64,000 nucleotides of DNA from an uncultured Ruminococcus sp. (lineage in GTDB: Bacteria; Bacillota; Clostridia; Oscillospirales; Ruminococcaceae). The notes beneath the pieces were generated by a model. It searched no databases. It saw only the letters and a list, made by a program, of their open reading frames with translations, and was not told the DNA's origin. The position numbers and the translations under genes were made by a program. Below, piece by piece: positions 8,941 through 15,869 of the stretch (within the stretch, counting starts at the first letter, position 1; each line of letters opens with the position of its first letter). The stretch covers positions 1-64,000 of the forward strand of contig CACZGM010000018.1 in the NCBI GenBank assembly GCA_902780695.1, written 5' to 3'.

Positions 8941-10548
8941 TCAATCCTCTGAAGAGAGCTCGGACTCGTCTGCGAGCTTATCTTCTGCGGGAGCCACAGG
9001 TGTCCCGAGGTAATCCGGGAGCTTCATGCCTGCCTGATCGAACATCTCACCGAGCGGGGGAACAGACTTGAACAGACCGCTGATAAAGTCCGCAGTGGAG
9101 TTCTTGCCGTCGCCGCCCTTTGAGCCGCCGTCCCAGACAGTGACCTTGTCGATCTTGATGTTCTTGATAGCATCGACCTGAATGCGCAGGAGGTCTTCCA
9201 TCTTGTCCGCAAGTATGAGCTTGACTGCGTCGTCTGCCGTTCCGGCTGTGCTGACGAGTTCACGCATACCTTCCGCCTGCTTCTGGAGCATCTCGCGCAT
9301 ACCGTTTGCCTGTGCTTCCATTTTCGCGAATATAGCGTCCGCTTCACCCTTTGCCTTGCGGCGGATAACTTCAGCTTCCGCTTCCGCGGCTATCTGAGCC
9401 TGTTCCTTGGCGATCTGTGCCTTTACGATAACGTCTGCCTGCTGGGTAGCCATTTCGAGCTGTGCACGCTGCTGCTCCGCGAGTTTCTGTGCAGCGTATG
9501 CTTCCTCGCGTGCCTTTGCAGCCTGTACCGCTTCCGCAGCTGTCGCGAGTTTCAGAGCTTCCGCTTCCTTCTCGCGTCTCTGTGCGTCGGACTGTGCTAT
9601 CGCGATCTTTGCCGAGTTTTCACCCTCGACTGCCTTCGCGTTCGCCGCAGCAACCTCGACACGCTGCTCACGCAGAGCGTTCGCCTGTCCGATCTCACCG
9701 TCGCGTCCGGTCTGCGCGATAGCTATCTTAGCATCGTTTGCAGCCTTTGCGTCTGCTTCCGCCTCGCGGAATCTTCTCGATGCCTCGGACTGCGCGATCT
9801 CTACCTTGGCCGCGTTTTCACCGTCGATAGCGCTTGCGTTTGCCGCTGCAACCTGGATACGCTGGTCACGGTTCGCATTTGCTTCACCGATAGCACCGTC
9901 ACGGTTCTTTTCCGCAACGGATTTCTTCGCGTCGTTGATAGCCTTTGCAGCCGCTTCTTTACCGAGTGCCTCGATATATCCGGACTCGTCGCGGATATCC
10001 GTTACGTTTACGTTGATGAGACGGAGACCTATCTTGCGGAGCTCGATCTCAACGTTCTTCGATACTGCGATAAGGAACTTGTCACGGTCTGTGTTGATCT
10101 CCTCGATCTCCATTGTCGCGATTACAAGACGGAGCTGACCGAAGATGATGTCCTTTGCAAGCTCCTGTACCTGCTGCATTTTGAGTCCGAGAAGTCTTTC
10201 CGCCGCGTTCTGCATTACGCCGGGCTCTGTGGAGATGCCGACTGTGAAGCTCGAAGGAACGTCAACACGGATGTTCTGCTTCGACAGCGCGTTGCGCAGA
10301 TCGACGTTGATGGAGATAGGCGTAAGATCCATGTACTGGTATGACTGGATTATCGGCACGATGAATGCCGCGCCTCCGTGTATGCAGCGTGCGCTGCGTG
10401 CCTGACCGCTCTTGTCGCTGCCGACCTTACCGTAGATAACGAGTATCTTGTCGGACGGGCATTTGCGGTAGCGGGAGAGTATTCCGCCGAACAGCGCGAA
10501 GAGTATTATCACGCCGACCGCTATTGCAACGATAATAATGGGATCCAT
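8941..10548 (-). CDS. Flotillin-family (SPFH) membrane scaffold protein
   Basis: 535 residues. Residues 3-22 form one membrane anchor, residues 30-190 an SPFH/band-7 domain, and 195-430 an Ala/Glu/Gln/Lys-rich coiled coil with EA repeats typical of flotillins (compare YuaG/FloT). Such proteins form membrane scaffolds that organise lipid-protein domains. The coiled coil contains a tandem duplication: residues 217-281 and 282-345 align as two units of about 65 residues (RDGAIGEANANRDQR and RDGEIGQANALREQR). The C-terminal tail is acidic and probably disordered. The ATG has AAAGGAGGAAAATTTT upstream. It is the last gene of the NfeD - SPFH-like - flotillin operon. Confidence 0.9.
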   Translation of the reverse strand: MDPIIIVAIAVGVIILFALFGGILSRYRKCPSDKILVIYGKVGSDKSGQARSARCIHGGAAFIVPIIQSYQYMDLTPISINVDLRNALSKQNIRVDVPSSFTVGISTEPGVMQNAAERLLGLKMQQVQELAKDIIFGQLRLVIATMEIEEINTDRDKFLIAVSKNVEIELRKIGLRLINVNVTDIRDESGYIEALGKEAAAKAINDAKKSVAEKNRDGAIGEANANRDQRIQVAAANASAIDGENAAKVEIAQSEASRRFREAEADAKAANDAKIAIAQTGRDGEIGQANALREQRVEVAAANAKAVEGENSAKIAIAQSDAQRREKEAEALKLATAAEAVQAAKAREEAYAAQKLAEQQRAQLEMATQQADVIVKAQIAKEQAQIAAEAEAEVIRRKAKGEADAIFAKMEAQANGMREMLQKQAEGMRELVSTAGTADDAVKLILADKMEDLLRIQVDAIKNIKIDKVTVWDGGSKGGDGKNSTADFISGLFKSVPPLGEMFDQAGMKLPDYLGTPVAPAEDKLADESELSSED

Positions 10549-10603
10549 AAAATTTTCCTCCTTTGATATTATATCATACAGCTTTTGCTGTCAATATACA
10601 TTT

Positions 10604-11167
10604 TCAGTTCTTGTTCTCCGTGATTTTCAGATCCGGCATGGACATAAGCAGAATTCCGAAAATTTCGAGCTTTTCCGATATCTTGTGTTTGATGAATTCC
10701 GCGAAAAGCTCCTGATCGACAGTGCTCTCGTAGTCCTTCAGAGCCTCGGTAAGTCCCGCGGAAGCCGTTTCCGCGACCGTTTCCTCGATAGCCTCGTGAG
10801 AGGAGCCGTGGAACGTGGGGGCGAATATCTGCAGCTTATCCTCCGGGAAATAGACCGTAAGCGCTGCCGCGGCACGGTAGCTTTTTCCGTCACAGCCTGT
10901 GACTTCGTCGCAGAACGCTTCGCTGTGGAACGGTACCTTCTTTATATAGAAGAACTTGCTGCGGAGGGAATAGACGTTCTCGCCGTAGTTTGCCTTGTGC
11001 GGACTTATGGAATAATTGCCGTCGCGGTACACTATGCGGTAGCAGTCCGCCGTGCGCTCCTCAAGTTCGTGCTCCTTCGGCAGGAATACTATGAGGCAGC
11101 CGACACCGCCGATCACTACCAGAGCGATAAATCCCCAGAAGATATAGTCTATCATTTGAAGCTCCAT
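10604..11167 (-). CDS. Membrane-anchored protein, possibly a short SPFH-like partner
   Basis: 187 residues from the ATG at 11167, chosen because GGAGG lies 6 bases upstream; an ATG 11 codons earlier lacks a site. One N-terminal transmembrane helix (about residues 7-29) is followed by a soluble domain. The segment YRAAAALTVYFPEDK...EAIEETVAETASAGLTEAL and the final EKLEIFGILLMSMPDLKI faintly echo the SPFH pattern, so it may be a divergent truncated SPFH protein. That is inference at low strength. It sits 13 bases from the NfeD stop and 55 bases from flotillin, so it is very probably part of the same membrane complex. Confidence 0.65.
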   Translation of the reverse strand: MELQMIDYIFWGFIALVVIGGVGCLIVFLPKEHELEERTADCYRIVYRDGNYSISPHKANYGENVYSLRSKFFYIKKVPFHSEAFCDEVTGCDGKSYRAAAALTVYFPEDKLQIFAPTFHGSSHEAIEETVAETASAGLTEALKDYESTVDQELFAEFIKHKISEKLEIFGILLMSMPDLKITENKN

Positions 11168-11180
11168 ACTTCGCCTCCGT

Positions 11181-11882
11181 TCAGATCTTTTCGACAACAA
11201 GCACGTTGTCGCTTCTTATGTCGATGACTCTTATCTGCGTGCCGTCCGGGAGCGTCTCGCTGCCGTCGGTCATAGCATCGTATTCAACGAGCCTTTCGCC
11301 GCTCGAAACATTCACCTTGCCTCTGCCTTTGCCGTTCGCGGGGATGACAAGATAAACCGTTCCGTTTGCGCCGAGCAGGTTCCTTACATTAAGAGTGCCG
11401 TTCTGCGCCAGCTTTCTTGAAAGCTGCATGATCTTTGCGACACCGTACATTGCCGCAAGACCGAGGACTACTCCGACTATCACGGCTATCACGGCAATTT
11501 TAGTGAGCGTGTATGTAACTATGCCCGCCCAGCCGAATACGCAGAGGAATGTGATTATTCCCTGTACTGTGAAGAAGTTCAGCGTACCGACATCGGAGGG
11601 GTTGCTTCCGTCGCCGTAGTCGACATCAGATGTATCGGAGCCGTCTCCGCCGCCGTCGATATCGCCGCTTATATCACCGTCGGTGCCGCCGTCGAAGCCC
11701 ATATCCGAACTTCCGTCGAAGCCGGAGGTGTCGCTCGGGTTAACGCCCGCGCCGCTGTGTCCGAAACCGAGGATAAGCATTATCGTCTGTATCAGCAGTA
11801 TCAGGGTTGACGGTATTGCCACACAGTACATTATCTGCTCGAACAGTCCCAGTGTATTCCACCAGTTATTGAACCATTCCAT
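11181..11882 (-). CDS. NfeD-family membrane protein
   Basis: 233 residues from the ATG at 11882 (GGAAG 7 bases upstream). There are transmembrane helices near residues 15-37 and two more near 105-150, then a C-terminal OB-fold-like NfeD domain (NLLGANGTVYLVIPANGKGRGKVNVSSGERLVEYDAMT). Between the first and second helices lies an unusual Asp/Gly/Ser-rich stretch (about residues 40-95, many DGG and GDG) that looks like a flexible, possibly calcium-binding linker. NfeD proteins are the standing partners of flotillins, as in yuaF-yuaG of Bacillus, which supports the operon reading. Confidence 0.85.
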   Translation of the reverse strand: MEWFNNWWNTLGLFEQIMYCVAIPSTLILLIQTIMLILGFGHSGAGVNPSDTSGFDGSSDMGFDGGTDGDISGDIDGGGDGSDTSDVDYGDGSNPSDVGTLNFFTVQGIITFLCVFGWAGIVTYTLTKIAVIAVIVGVVLGLAAMYGVAKIMQLSRKLAQNGTLNVRNLLGANGTVYLVIPANGKGRGKVNVSSGERLVEYDAMTDGSETLPDGTQIRVIDIRSDNVLVVEKI

Positions 11883-11925
11883 ATAAACACTTCCTTTCGC
11901 GAAAATGAAACCATGGAACAATTGT

Positions 11926-11972
11926 GTAAATGTAATTTACTATAATTATACCACATTTTCGCCCCGTGTCAA
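11926..11972 (-). promoter_or_regulatory. Flotillin-operon promoter with GTAAAT-N3-ATTTAC operator
   Basis: On the minus strand TTGACA (11967-11972), a 16-base spacer and TATAAT (11945-11950), both perfect. Directly at the expected start is the 15-bp palindrome GTAAATGTAATTTAC (11926-11940). The same palindrome with a different 3-base centre lies at the start site of the facing ybjQ promoter. Confidence 0.75.
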
Positions 11973-12069
11973 TAATTAATCGAGCAATTTTTCAAAATCG
12001 TGATACTGCACAATGCGCCTGCACGAATTTAAGCAATGTGCCGAAAATCAAAAATCCGCGTAAAAACTA

Positions 12070-12118
12070 TTGCTTTTTTCGGATTTGTGTGTTACAATCG
12101 TAAGTAAATAAGATTTAC
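12070..12118 (+). promoter_or_regulatory. ybjQ-operon promoter with the same GTAAAT-N3-ATTTAC operator
   Basis: TTGCTT (12070-12075), 17-base spacer, TACAAT (12093-12098), then GTAAATAAGATTTAC (12104-12118) covering the predicted start. Half-sites, centre length and position relative to the -10 box match the flotillin promoter on the other side. Confidence 0.7.
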
Positions 12119-12231
12119 TATAGGCGGACGAAAGTAAAAATATTATCTCCGCCGTGTGCAGGGATACAATATACATATACTGTATCGGACTGCCGGTATT
12201 GCTTTATAGAGGAAGCGAAAGGAGCATAAAT

Positions 12232-12564
12232 ATGCTGTTGGTAACGACCGAATTCATCCCCGGAGTAAATATACAGGCGATAGGGCTTGTAAAGGGCAGC
12301 ACGATTCAGACCGTGAACGCTATAAGCGACTTCGGCGCAAGCCTTAAAACTATCGTCGGCGGCGAGCTGAAAAGATACACCGAGATGATGGATACCGCCC
12401 GCGCGATAGCGACCGACCGCATGGTGCAGGAAGCGGGAATGATGGGCGCGGACGCGATAGTCGGCGTGAGATACGCTACTTCCGCAATAATGGCGAGTGC
12501 GGCCGAGGTAATGGCATACGGCACGGCGGTAAGGTACGTCAGACCGCAGCAGCAGAATAATTAA
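12232..12564 (+). CDS. YbjQ/UPF0145 (DUF74) family protein
   Basis: 110 residues from the ATG at 12232 (AAAGGAG 7 bases upstream); the open frame extends further 5' but without a ribosome site. The fold-typical sequence (LLVTTEFIPGVNIQAIGLVKGSTIQTVNAI ... MVQEAGMMGADAIVGVRYATS) marks the YbjQ family of small pentameric-type proteins, often called heavy-metal-binding-domain proteins, whose role is not settled. There is no signal peptide. It is followed after 80 bases by an XRE-type regulator and probably shares its transcript. Confidence 0.85.
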   Translation: MLLVTTEFIPGVNIQAIGLVKGSTIQTVNAISDFGASLKTIVGGELKRYTEMMDTARAIATDRMVQEAGMMGADAIVGVRYATSAIMASAAEVMAYGTAVRYVRPQQQNN

Positions 12565-12644
12565 GGAGCGCTGATCCGGCTGTAAGATATTAATATCCGG
12601 CAGAAATACAGATAAGGAATGACGCAGGAAAGGAGAAATTGCCT

Positions 12645-13172
12645 ATGGATCCCGTTGAACTCGGAAAAAGAATAAAAGAAGCCCGTCTTGCGCGCAAAAT
12701 GACGCAGGCGGACGTGGTGGGCGATTTCATCACCCGCAATATGCTGAGCCAGATAGAGAGCGGTACCGCGAACCCGTCCGTAAAGACTCTGACTTATCTC
12801 GCAAAGGTCTTGCAGCTTCCGGTGAACTATCTGCTGCCGGACGAGCTTGAGACATTCGACGACAGCGAGAACGCGGCAGTCAAGGACATAGATGTGCTTA
12901 TCCGTGTGAAGAGCGCATTTGAGCGCGGCGATTACGCGCTTGCGACGGAGCTTGCCCTGCCGTACACCGAAAGCGGCAATATCATCTATGACGAGGCGTG
13001 CTGTGTGGCGGCGATGTCGTATCTTGAGCTTGCGAAAGCCGAGAAAGACCCGAAAAAGGGCATAGAGCTTGCCAAGAACGCGGAGAAGTATTCCGGCATG
13101 GGCATTTTCGCCAAGCGTGACGTGCGCGCATCGGCTGTCCTGCTGATAAGCTCGCTCGCGGAGAAGCTGTGA
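12645..13172 (+). CDS. XRE-family transcriptional regulator with helical C-terminal domain
   Basis: 175 residues from the ATG at 12645; AGGAG ends 9 bases upstream, while an in-frame TTG two codons earlier would be only 3 bases away. Residues 5-60 form a Cro/C1-type helix-turn-helix (LGKRIKEARLARKMTQADVV...MLSQIESGTANPSVKTLTYLAKVL). The remaining 110 residues look all-helical and TPR-like (FERGDYALATELALPY, SYLELAKAEKDPKKGIELAKNAEKYS). As the regulator in the ybjQ operon it is the obvious candidate to bind the palindromes at 11926 and 12104; that link is inference. Confidence 0.85.
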   Translation: MDPVELGKRIKEARLARKMTQADVVGDFITRNMLSQIESGTANPSVKTLTYLAKVLQLPVNYLLPDELETFDDSENAAVKDIDVLIRVKSAFERGDYALATELALPYTESGNIIYDEACCVAAMSYLELAKAEKDPKKGIELAKNAEKYSGMGIFAKRDVRASAVLLISSLAEKL

Positions 13173-13199
13173 TAATAAGACGGAAATATCGGGAAACGA

Positions 13200-13240
13200 C
13201 CCCGTGAGGGACGGCAGTGCCGAAGCTCACGGGGATTTTT
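13200..13240 (+). terminator. Terminator of the ybjQ-regulator operon
   Basis: Nine-bp stem CCCCGTGAG/CTCACGGGG (13200-13208 with 13226-13234) with an inner CGGC/GCCG helix, followed by ATTTTTAT. A near-identical copy lies in inverted orientation at 13923-13957, so the two flank brnTA. Confidence 0.8.
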
Positions 13241-13258
13241 ATGAAATTTGCAAAATGT

Positions 13259-13288
13259 ATTGCAATTTGCCATACAATATGATATAAT
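13259..13288 (+). promoter_or_regulatory. brnTA promoter with overlapping palindrome
   Basis: TTGCAA (13260-13265), 17-base spacer, TATAAT (13283-13288). The -35 box lies inside the palindrome ATTGCAAT (13259-13266), with an upstream TTTGCAAAA nearby; these are plausible BrnA-binding sites, since BrnA represses its own operon in the characterised Brucella system. Confidence 0.65.
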
Positions 13289-13316
13289 ATGATATAGAGA
13301 TAAAGGGGGCGGTACG

Positions 13317-13613
13317 GTGCAGATAATTCAAGGCGGAACAACTTTCGAATGGGACGATAACAAGGACGCAATAAACAGACAAAAACATAAATTAAGCTTT
13401 AAAACAGCTATTAAAGTCTTCTTGGATTATAACCGTATTGAGCGTTATGACGAAGAACATTCCTATGATGAAGACAGGTTTATTACCATTGGTATGGTCG
13501 GCGAAGCTCCTGTTATAATCCAAGCCGTTTATACCGAAAGAAAAGACTCTATACGTATAATATCGGCACGAAAAGCTACAACGGAAGAAAGAAGGGAATA
13601 CTATGATTGTTAA
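13317..13613 (+). CDS. brnT: BrnT-type toxin (type II toxin-antitoxin)
   Basis: 98 residues, family-typical: FEWDDNKDAINRQKHKLSFKTAIKVFLD near the N-terminus and RIISARKATTEERREYYD at the end. BrnT has a RelE-like fold and inhibits translation by cleaving RNA. It starts at GTG (13317) with GGGGG 7 bases upstream. It overlaps brnA by 11 bases, the usual toxin-first order of this family. Base composition is more A+T-rich than the neighbours, consistent with transfer. Confidence 0.9.
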   Translation: MQIIQGGTTFEWDDNKDAINRQKHKLSFKTAIKVFLDYNRIERYDEEHSYDEDRFITIGMVGEAPVIIQAVYTERKDSIRIISARKATTEERREYYDC

Positions 13614-13917
13614 AAAAACGTATGCGGATTTAGTTGCACCGCTCACCGACGAAGAACGTGCAGAGCTTGAAGCGTTGAAAGACAGCGAACCGGAGCCCGA
13701 TGAAGATTGTCCTGCACAGACAGCCGAACAACTTAAGCAATTCAGACGTGTTGCAGACGAGTACAGAAACGAAAAGAACAAACAGTCCGTTACTCTGCGG
13801 CTGTCGCCCGCGACGCTCGCAAAGGCAAAGTCGCTCGGTAAAGGCTATACGTCCATTCTGAGCCGTATCATCGAAAATGCGCTGAACGACCCCGATACTC
13901 TGCGGAACAGCTTATAA
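13603..13917 (+). CDS. brnA: BrnA-type antitoxin
   Basis: 104 residues. The acidic N-terminal half (LTDEERAELEALKDSEPEPDED) would bind the toxin, and the C-terminal KQSVTLRLSPATLAKAKSLGKGYTSILSRIIENAL is a ribbon-helix-helix DNA-binding domain, the normal BrnA arrangement. It neutralises BrnT and probably represses the brnTA promoter. The ATG lies inside the end of brnT, implying translational coupling. Confidence 0.88.
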   Translation: MIVKKTYADLVAPLTDEERAELEALKDSEPEPDEDCPAQTAEQLKQFRRVADEYRNEKNKQSVTLRLSPATLAKAKSLGKGYTSILSRIIENALNDPDTLRNSL

Positions 13918-13957
13918 AAATGCCCCGTGAGTTACGGCAATGCCGCAGCTCACGGGG
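13918..13957 (-). terminator. Terminator of the zinc-ribbon membrane gene, inverted copy of the 13200 hairpin
   Basis: Stem CCCCGTGAG/CTCACGGGG (13923-13931 with 13949-13957). Read on the minus strand it is followed by CATTTTTATA, a proper T-tract. It begins a few bases after the brnA stop codon. Confidence 0.75.
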
Positions 13958-13975
13958 TATGCTATTCCGGAAAAA

Positions 13976-14323
13976 TTACTTGTATTCTCCACAGTCCTTA
14001 CAGCATACTGATGAAAATGAATTAATCTTTCCACATTTTTTACATCTCCACCCGTTGTTTTTAGAAGTATTATCGTCGTTTACCATTGTTTCTAATTTTG
14101 ATGAACTTATTCTATGATAATTCTGATAATTGCCTGATGAATTGTCCGGCAATGCGGCAATATACAGGAAACCATAAATTCCAAAGAAAAAGCAAAGCCA
14201 GAAGTATTTCGCACCGTAATACCCTTTTCCTTCGGCGCACCGCTTGAATGCGAAACAAAATACGATTTGGATTATCAATACAATAATCAGCGCAATTCCA
14301 TACAACCACTCAATATTTTTCAT
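13976..14323 (-). CDS. Small membrane protein with C-terminal zinc ribbon
   Basis: 115 residues from the ATG at 14323 (AAAGGAAC about 6 bases upstream). Two transmembrane helices (about residues 7-27 and 38-57) are followed by a polar linker and a C-terminal four-cysteine ribbon CKKCGKINSFSSVCCKDCG. I do not recognise a characterised family; double-helix-plus-zinc-ribbon proteins of this size are common in Clostridia and have no assigned role. What stands out is the long structured RNA in front of it (14361-14528). A+T content is higher than in the housekeeping genes around it. Confidence 0.75.
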   Translation of the reverse strand: MKNIEWLYGIALIIVLIIQIVFCFAFKRCAEGKGYYGAKYFWLCFFFGIYGFLYIAALPDNSSGNYQNYHRISSSKLETMVNDDNTSKNNGWRCKKCGKINSFSSVCCKDCGEYK

Positions 14324-14360
14324 AATAAAGTTCCTTTCCACGGTGCTTTTCCGCACAAAC

Positions 14361-14528
14361 AAAAATGCGCAGCAACAAGGCTGCGCACCGTAAAAATACA
14401 AGCCTTGATTGCTGCGACACAAACCGAAACGCTGAAACGATAAGTGCTTTTCACCGTGACGAAAAAGCCTGCACTTCTACCATAGATAGAAATACACGGT
14501 GTAAGCACAATTATTCGGTTTATGTCGC
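14361..14528 (-). ncRNA. Structured attenuator-like leader RNA (candidate riboswitch or sRNA)
   Basis: Read on the minus strand. The predicted 5' end coincides with a 15-bp closing helix (14514-14528 with 14414-14428, one G-U pair). Inside it are helices AAGCAC/GTGCTT (14503-14508, 14444-14449) and CACGGTG/CACCGTG (14495-14501, 14452-14458), capped by a TTCTA/TAGAA hairpin. Downstream is an 8-bp terminator (14366-14373 with 14380-14387 plus five U). A segment next to the closing helix (14401-14415) is complementary over 14 bases, with one bulge, to 14369-14382 inside the terminator, so an antiterminator would exclude the terminator. No known riboswitch or T-box motif was recognised. Confidence 0.65.
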
Positions 14529-14534
14529 AAGAAT

Positions 14535-14563
14535 ATAATACCACATTTCAACATTTTTGTCAA
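14535..14563 (-). promoter_or_regulatory. Promoter of the structured leader RNA
   Basis: Minus strand TTGACA (14558-14563), 17-base spacer, TATTAT (14535-14540). The start expected near 14528 is exactly where the closing helix of the RNA begins. Confidence 0.75.
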
Positions 14564-14576
14564 CAACTCCATTCTT

Positions 14577-14618
14577 TGCAATTTGCATCTTTACAAATTG
14601 CAGAAAAGGTGCTATAAT
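14577..14618 (+). promoter_or_regulatory. ilvE promoter with 9-bp inverted-repeat operator
   Basis: TTTACA (14590-14595), 17-base spacer, TATAAT (14613-14618). A perfect inverted repeat TGCAATTTG (14577-14585) / CAAATTGCA (14594-14602) overlaps the -35 box, a classic position for a repressor. Confidence 0.7.
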
Positions 14619-14670
14619 ATATAAGAATACAGCCCCGAAAGGGACAAAACCAAAAAAGGAAGGCTATATT

Positions 14671-15735
14671 ATGGAAATCAAGATCACGAAAACCACAAAT
14701 CCCAAGCAGAAGCCCGACCAGACAAAGCTCGGCTTCGGAAACTACTACACCGACCATATGTTCGTTATGAACTACGACGAGGGCGAAGGCTGGCATGACG
14801 CACGCATCGTTCCCTACGGTCCTTTTGAGCTCGACCCCGCTTCAATGGTGCTCCACTACGCACAGGAGTGCTTCGAGGGCATGAAGGCTTACCGCACCGC
14901 CGAGGGCAAGATACAGCTGTTCCGCCCCGAAAAGAACATGGCAAGAATGAACACCTCCTGCGAGCGTCTCTGCATACCCACTTTTGACGGCGACTTCGTT
15001 ATCAAGGCTATCAAGGAGCTTGTAAAGATAGATCAGGACTGGATACCCACAGAGAAGGACACCTCCCTCTATATCCGTCCGTTCGTATTCGCGGTAGATC
15101 ATCATGTAGGCGTTCACCCCGCAAAGCACCTCATCTTCGCAGTTATCCTCTCGCCCGTAGGCGCATACTACGAGAAGGGCATCGAGCCTGTAAAGATCTT
15201 CGTTGAGCAGAAGTATGTCCGTGCGGTCATCGGCGGTACAGGCTTCACAAAGGCGGGCGCAAACTACGCTATCTCCCTCAAGGGTCAGGAAGAAGCAGCA
15301 GAGCAGGGCTACGAGCAGACACTCTGGCTTGACGGCGTTGAGAGAAAGTACGTTGAGGAAGTCGGCTCGATGAACGTTATGTTTGTTCTCGGTGACGAGG
15401 TGGTAACTCCGGAGCTCCGCGGTTCTATCCTCGGCGGTATCACGAGAATGTCAATGATCGAGCTTCTTCGCGCAAAGGGCTACAAGGTTTCCGAGAGACT
15501 CCTTTCTATCGACGAGATAGTTGACAACTACAAGAAGGGAACACTCAAAGAAGCATTCGGTACAGGTACAGCAGCCGTTATCTCGCCTATCGGTGAGCTC
15601 AAGTACGGTGATCTCGTAATGAAGATCAACGACGGTAAGATCGGACCGATCTCACAGATGCTCTATGATACCCTCACCGGAATCCAGTGGGGTCGTATCC
15701 CGGACGAGTTCGGCTGGACACAGGTAGTTGAGTAA
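14671..15735 (+). CDS. ilvE: Branched-chain amino acid aminotransferase
   Basis: 354 residues, normal for the BCAT2-like class IV PLP enzymes. The start at 14671 has AGGAAGG 7 bases upstream; earlier in-frame codons lack a site. Key features: LHYAQECFEGMKAYR near the N-terminus, FTKAGANYA carrying the PLP-binding lysine, LWLDGVERKYVEEVGSMNVMFV, and GSILGGITRMS. It catalyses the last step of Leu, Ile and Val synthesis and the reverse deamination. It is a single-gene unit with its own promoter and terminator. No T-box precedes it; the inverted repeat over the -35 box points to a protein repressor. Confidence 0.95.
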   Translation: MEIKITKTTNPKQKPDQTKLGFGNYYTDHMFVMNYDEGEGWHDARIVPYGPFELDPASMVLHYAQECFEGMKAYRTAEGKIQLFRPEKNMARMNTSCERLCIPTFDGDFVIKAIKELVKIDQDWIPTEKDTSLYIRPFVFAVDHHVGVHPAKHLIFAVILSPVGAYYEKGIEPVKIFVEQKYVRAVIGGTGFTKAGANYAISLKGQEEAAEQGYEQTLWLDGVERKYVEEVGSMNVMFVLGDEVVTPELRGSILGGITRMSMIELLRAKGYKVSERLLSIDEIVDNYKKGTLKEAFGTGTAAVISPIGELKYGDLVMKINDGKIGPISQMLYDTLTGIQWGRIPDEFGWTQVVE

Positions 15736-15744
15736 TAGCAAAAA

Positions 15745-15766
15745 GGCTCCCGCGGGAGCCTTTTTT
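15745..15766 (+). terminator. Terminator of ilvE
   Basis: Perfect GGCTCCCG/CGGGAGCC palindrome (15745-15760) followed by TTTTTT. Confidence 0.9.
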
Positions 15767-15771
15767 GTTTT

Positions 15772-15850
15772 AGTGAATAATGAATAGTGAAAAATGAATA
15801 ATGAATAATGAATAGTTGTGGTTTCGCCTGCGGCGATGTATCCGAATCGC
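15772..15850. repeat. AT-rich TGAATAATGAATAGTG repeat with GC tail
   Basis: Tandem 8-to-16-base units of TGAATAATGAATAGTG type, then TTGTGGTTTCGCCTGCGGCGA. The same architecture (short A+T repeat, then TGTGGTG-like sequence and a small GC hairpin) occurs at 2793, 39545 (inverted) and 46715. Confidence 0.65.
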
Positions 15851-15869
15851 AACGCACCGATATGCATCA

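Noticed and set aside
9407..10138. 243-codon Ala/Ser-rich frame opposite flotillin and its internal DNA repetition, considered as a repeat array or CRISPR-like element
   Set aside because: The periodicity comes from the coiled-coil duplication of flotillin on the minus strand; there are no uniform repeats with unique spacers.
13317..13917. brnTA as part of an integrated phage or integrative element
   Set aside because: No integrase, attachment repeat, phage or conjugation gene is near; only the two flanking hairpins hint at mobility.
14603..14670. T-box or leader-peptide attenuator in front of ilvE, and T-box in front of glyQS
   Set aside because: No T-box core sequence, no specifier-loop-like structure and no terminator between promoter and gene; glyQS has only an 18-base gap.
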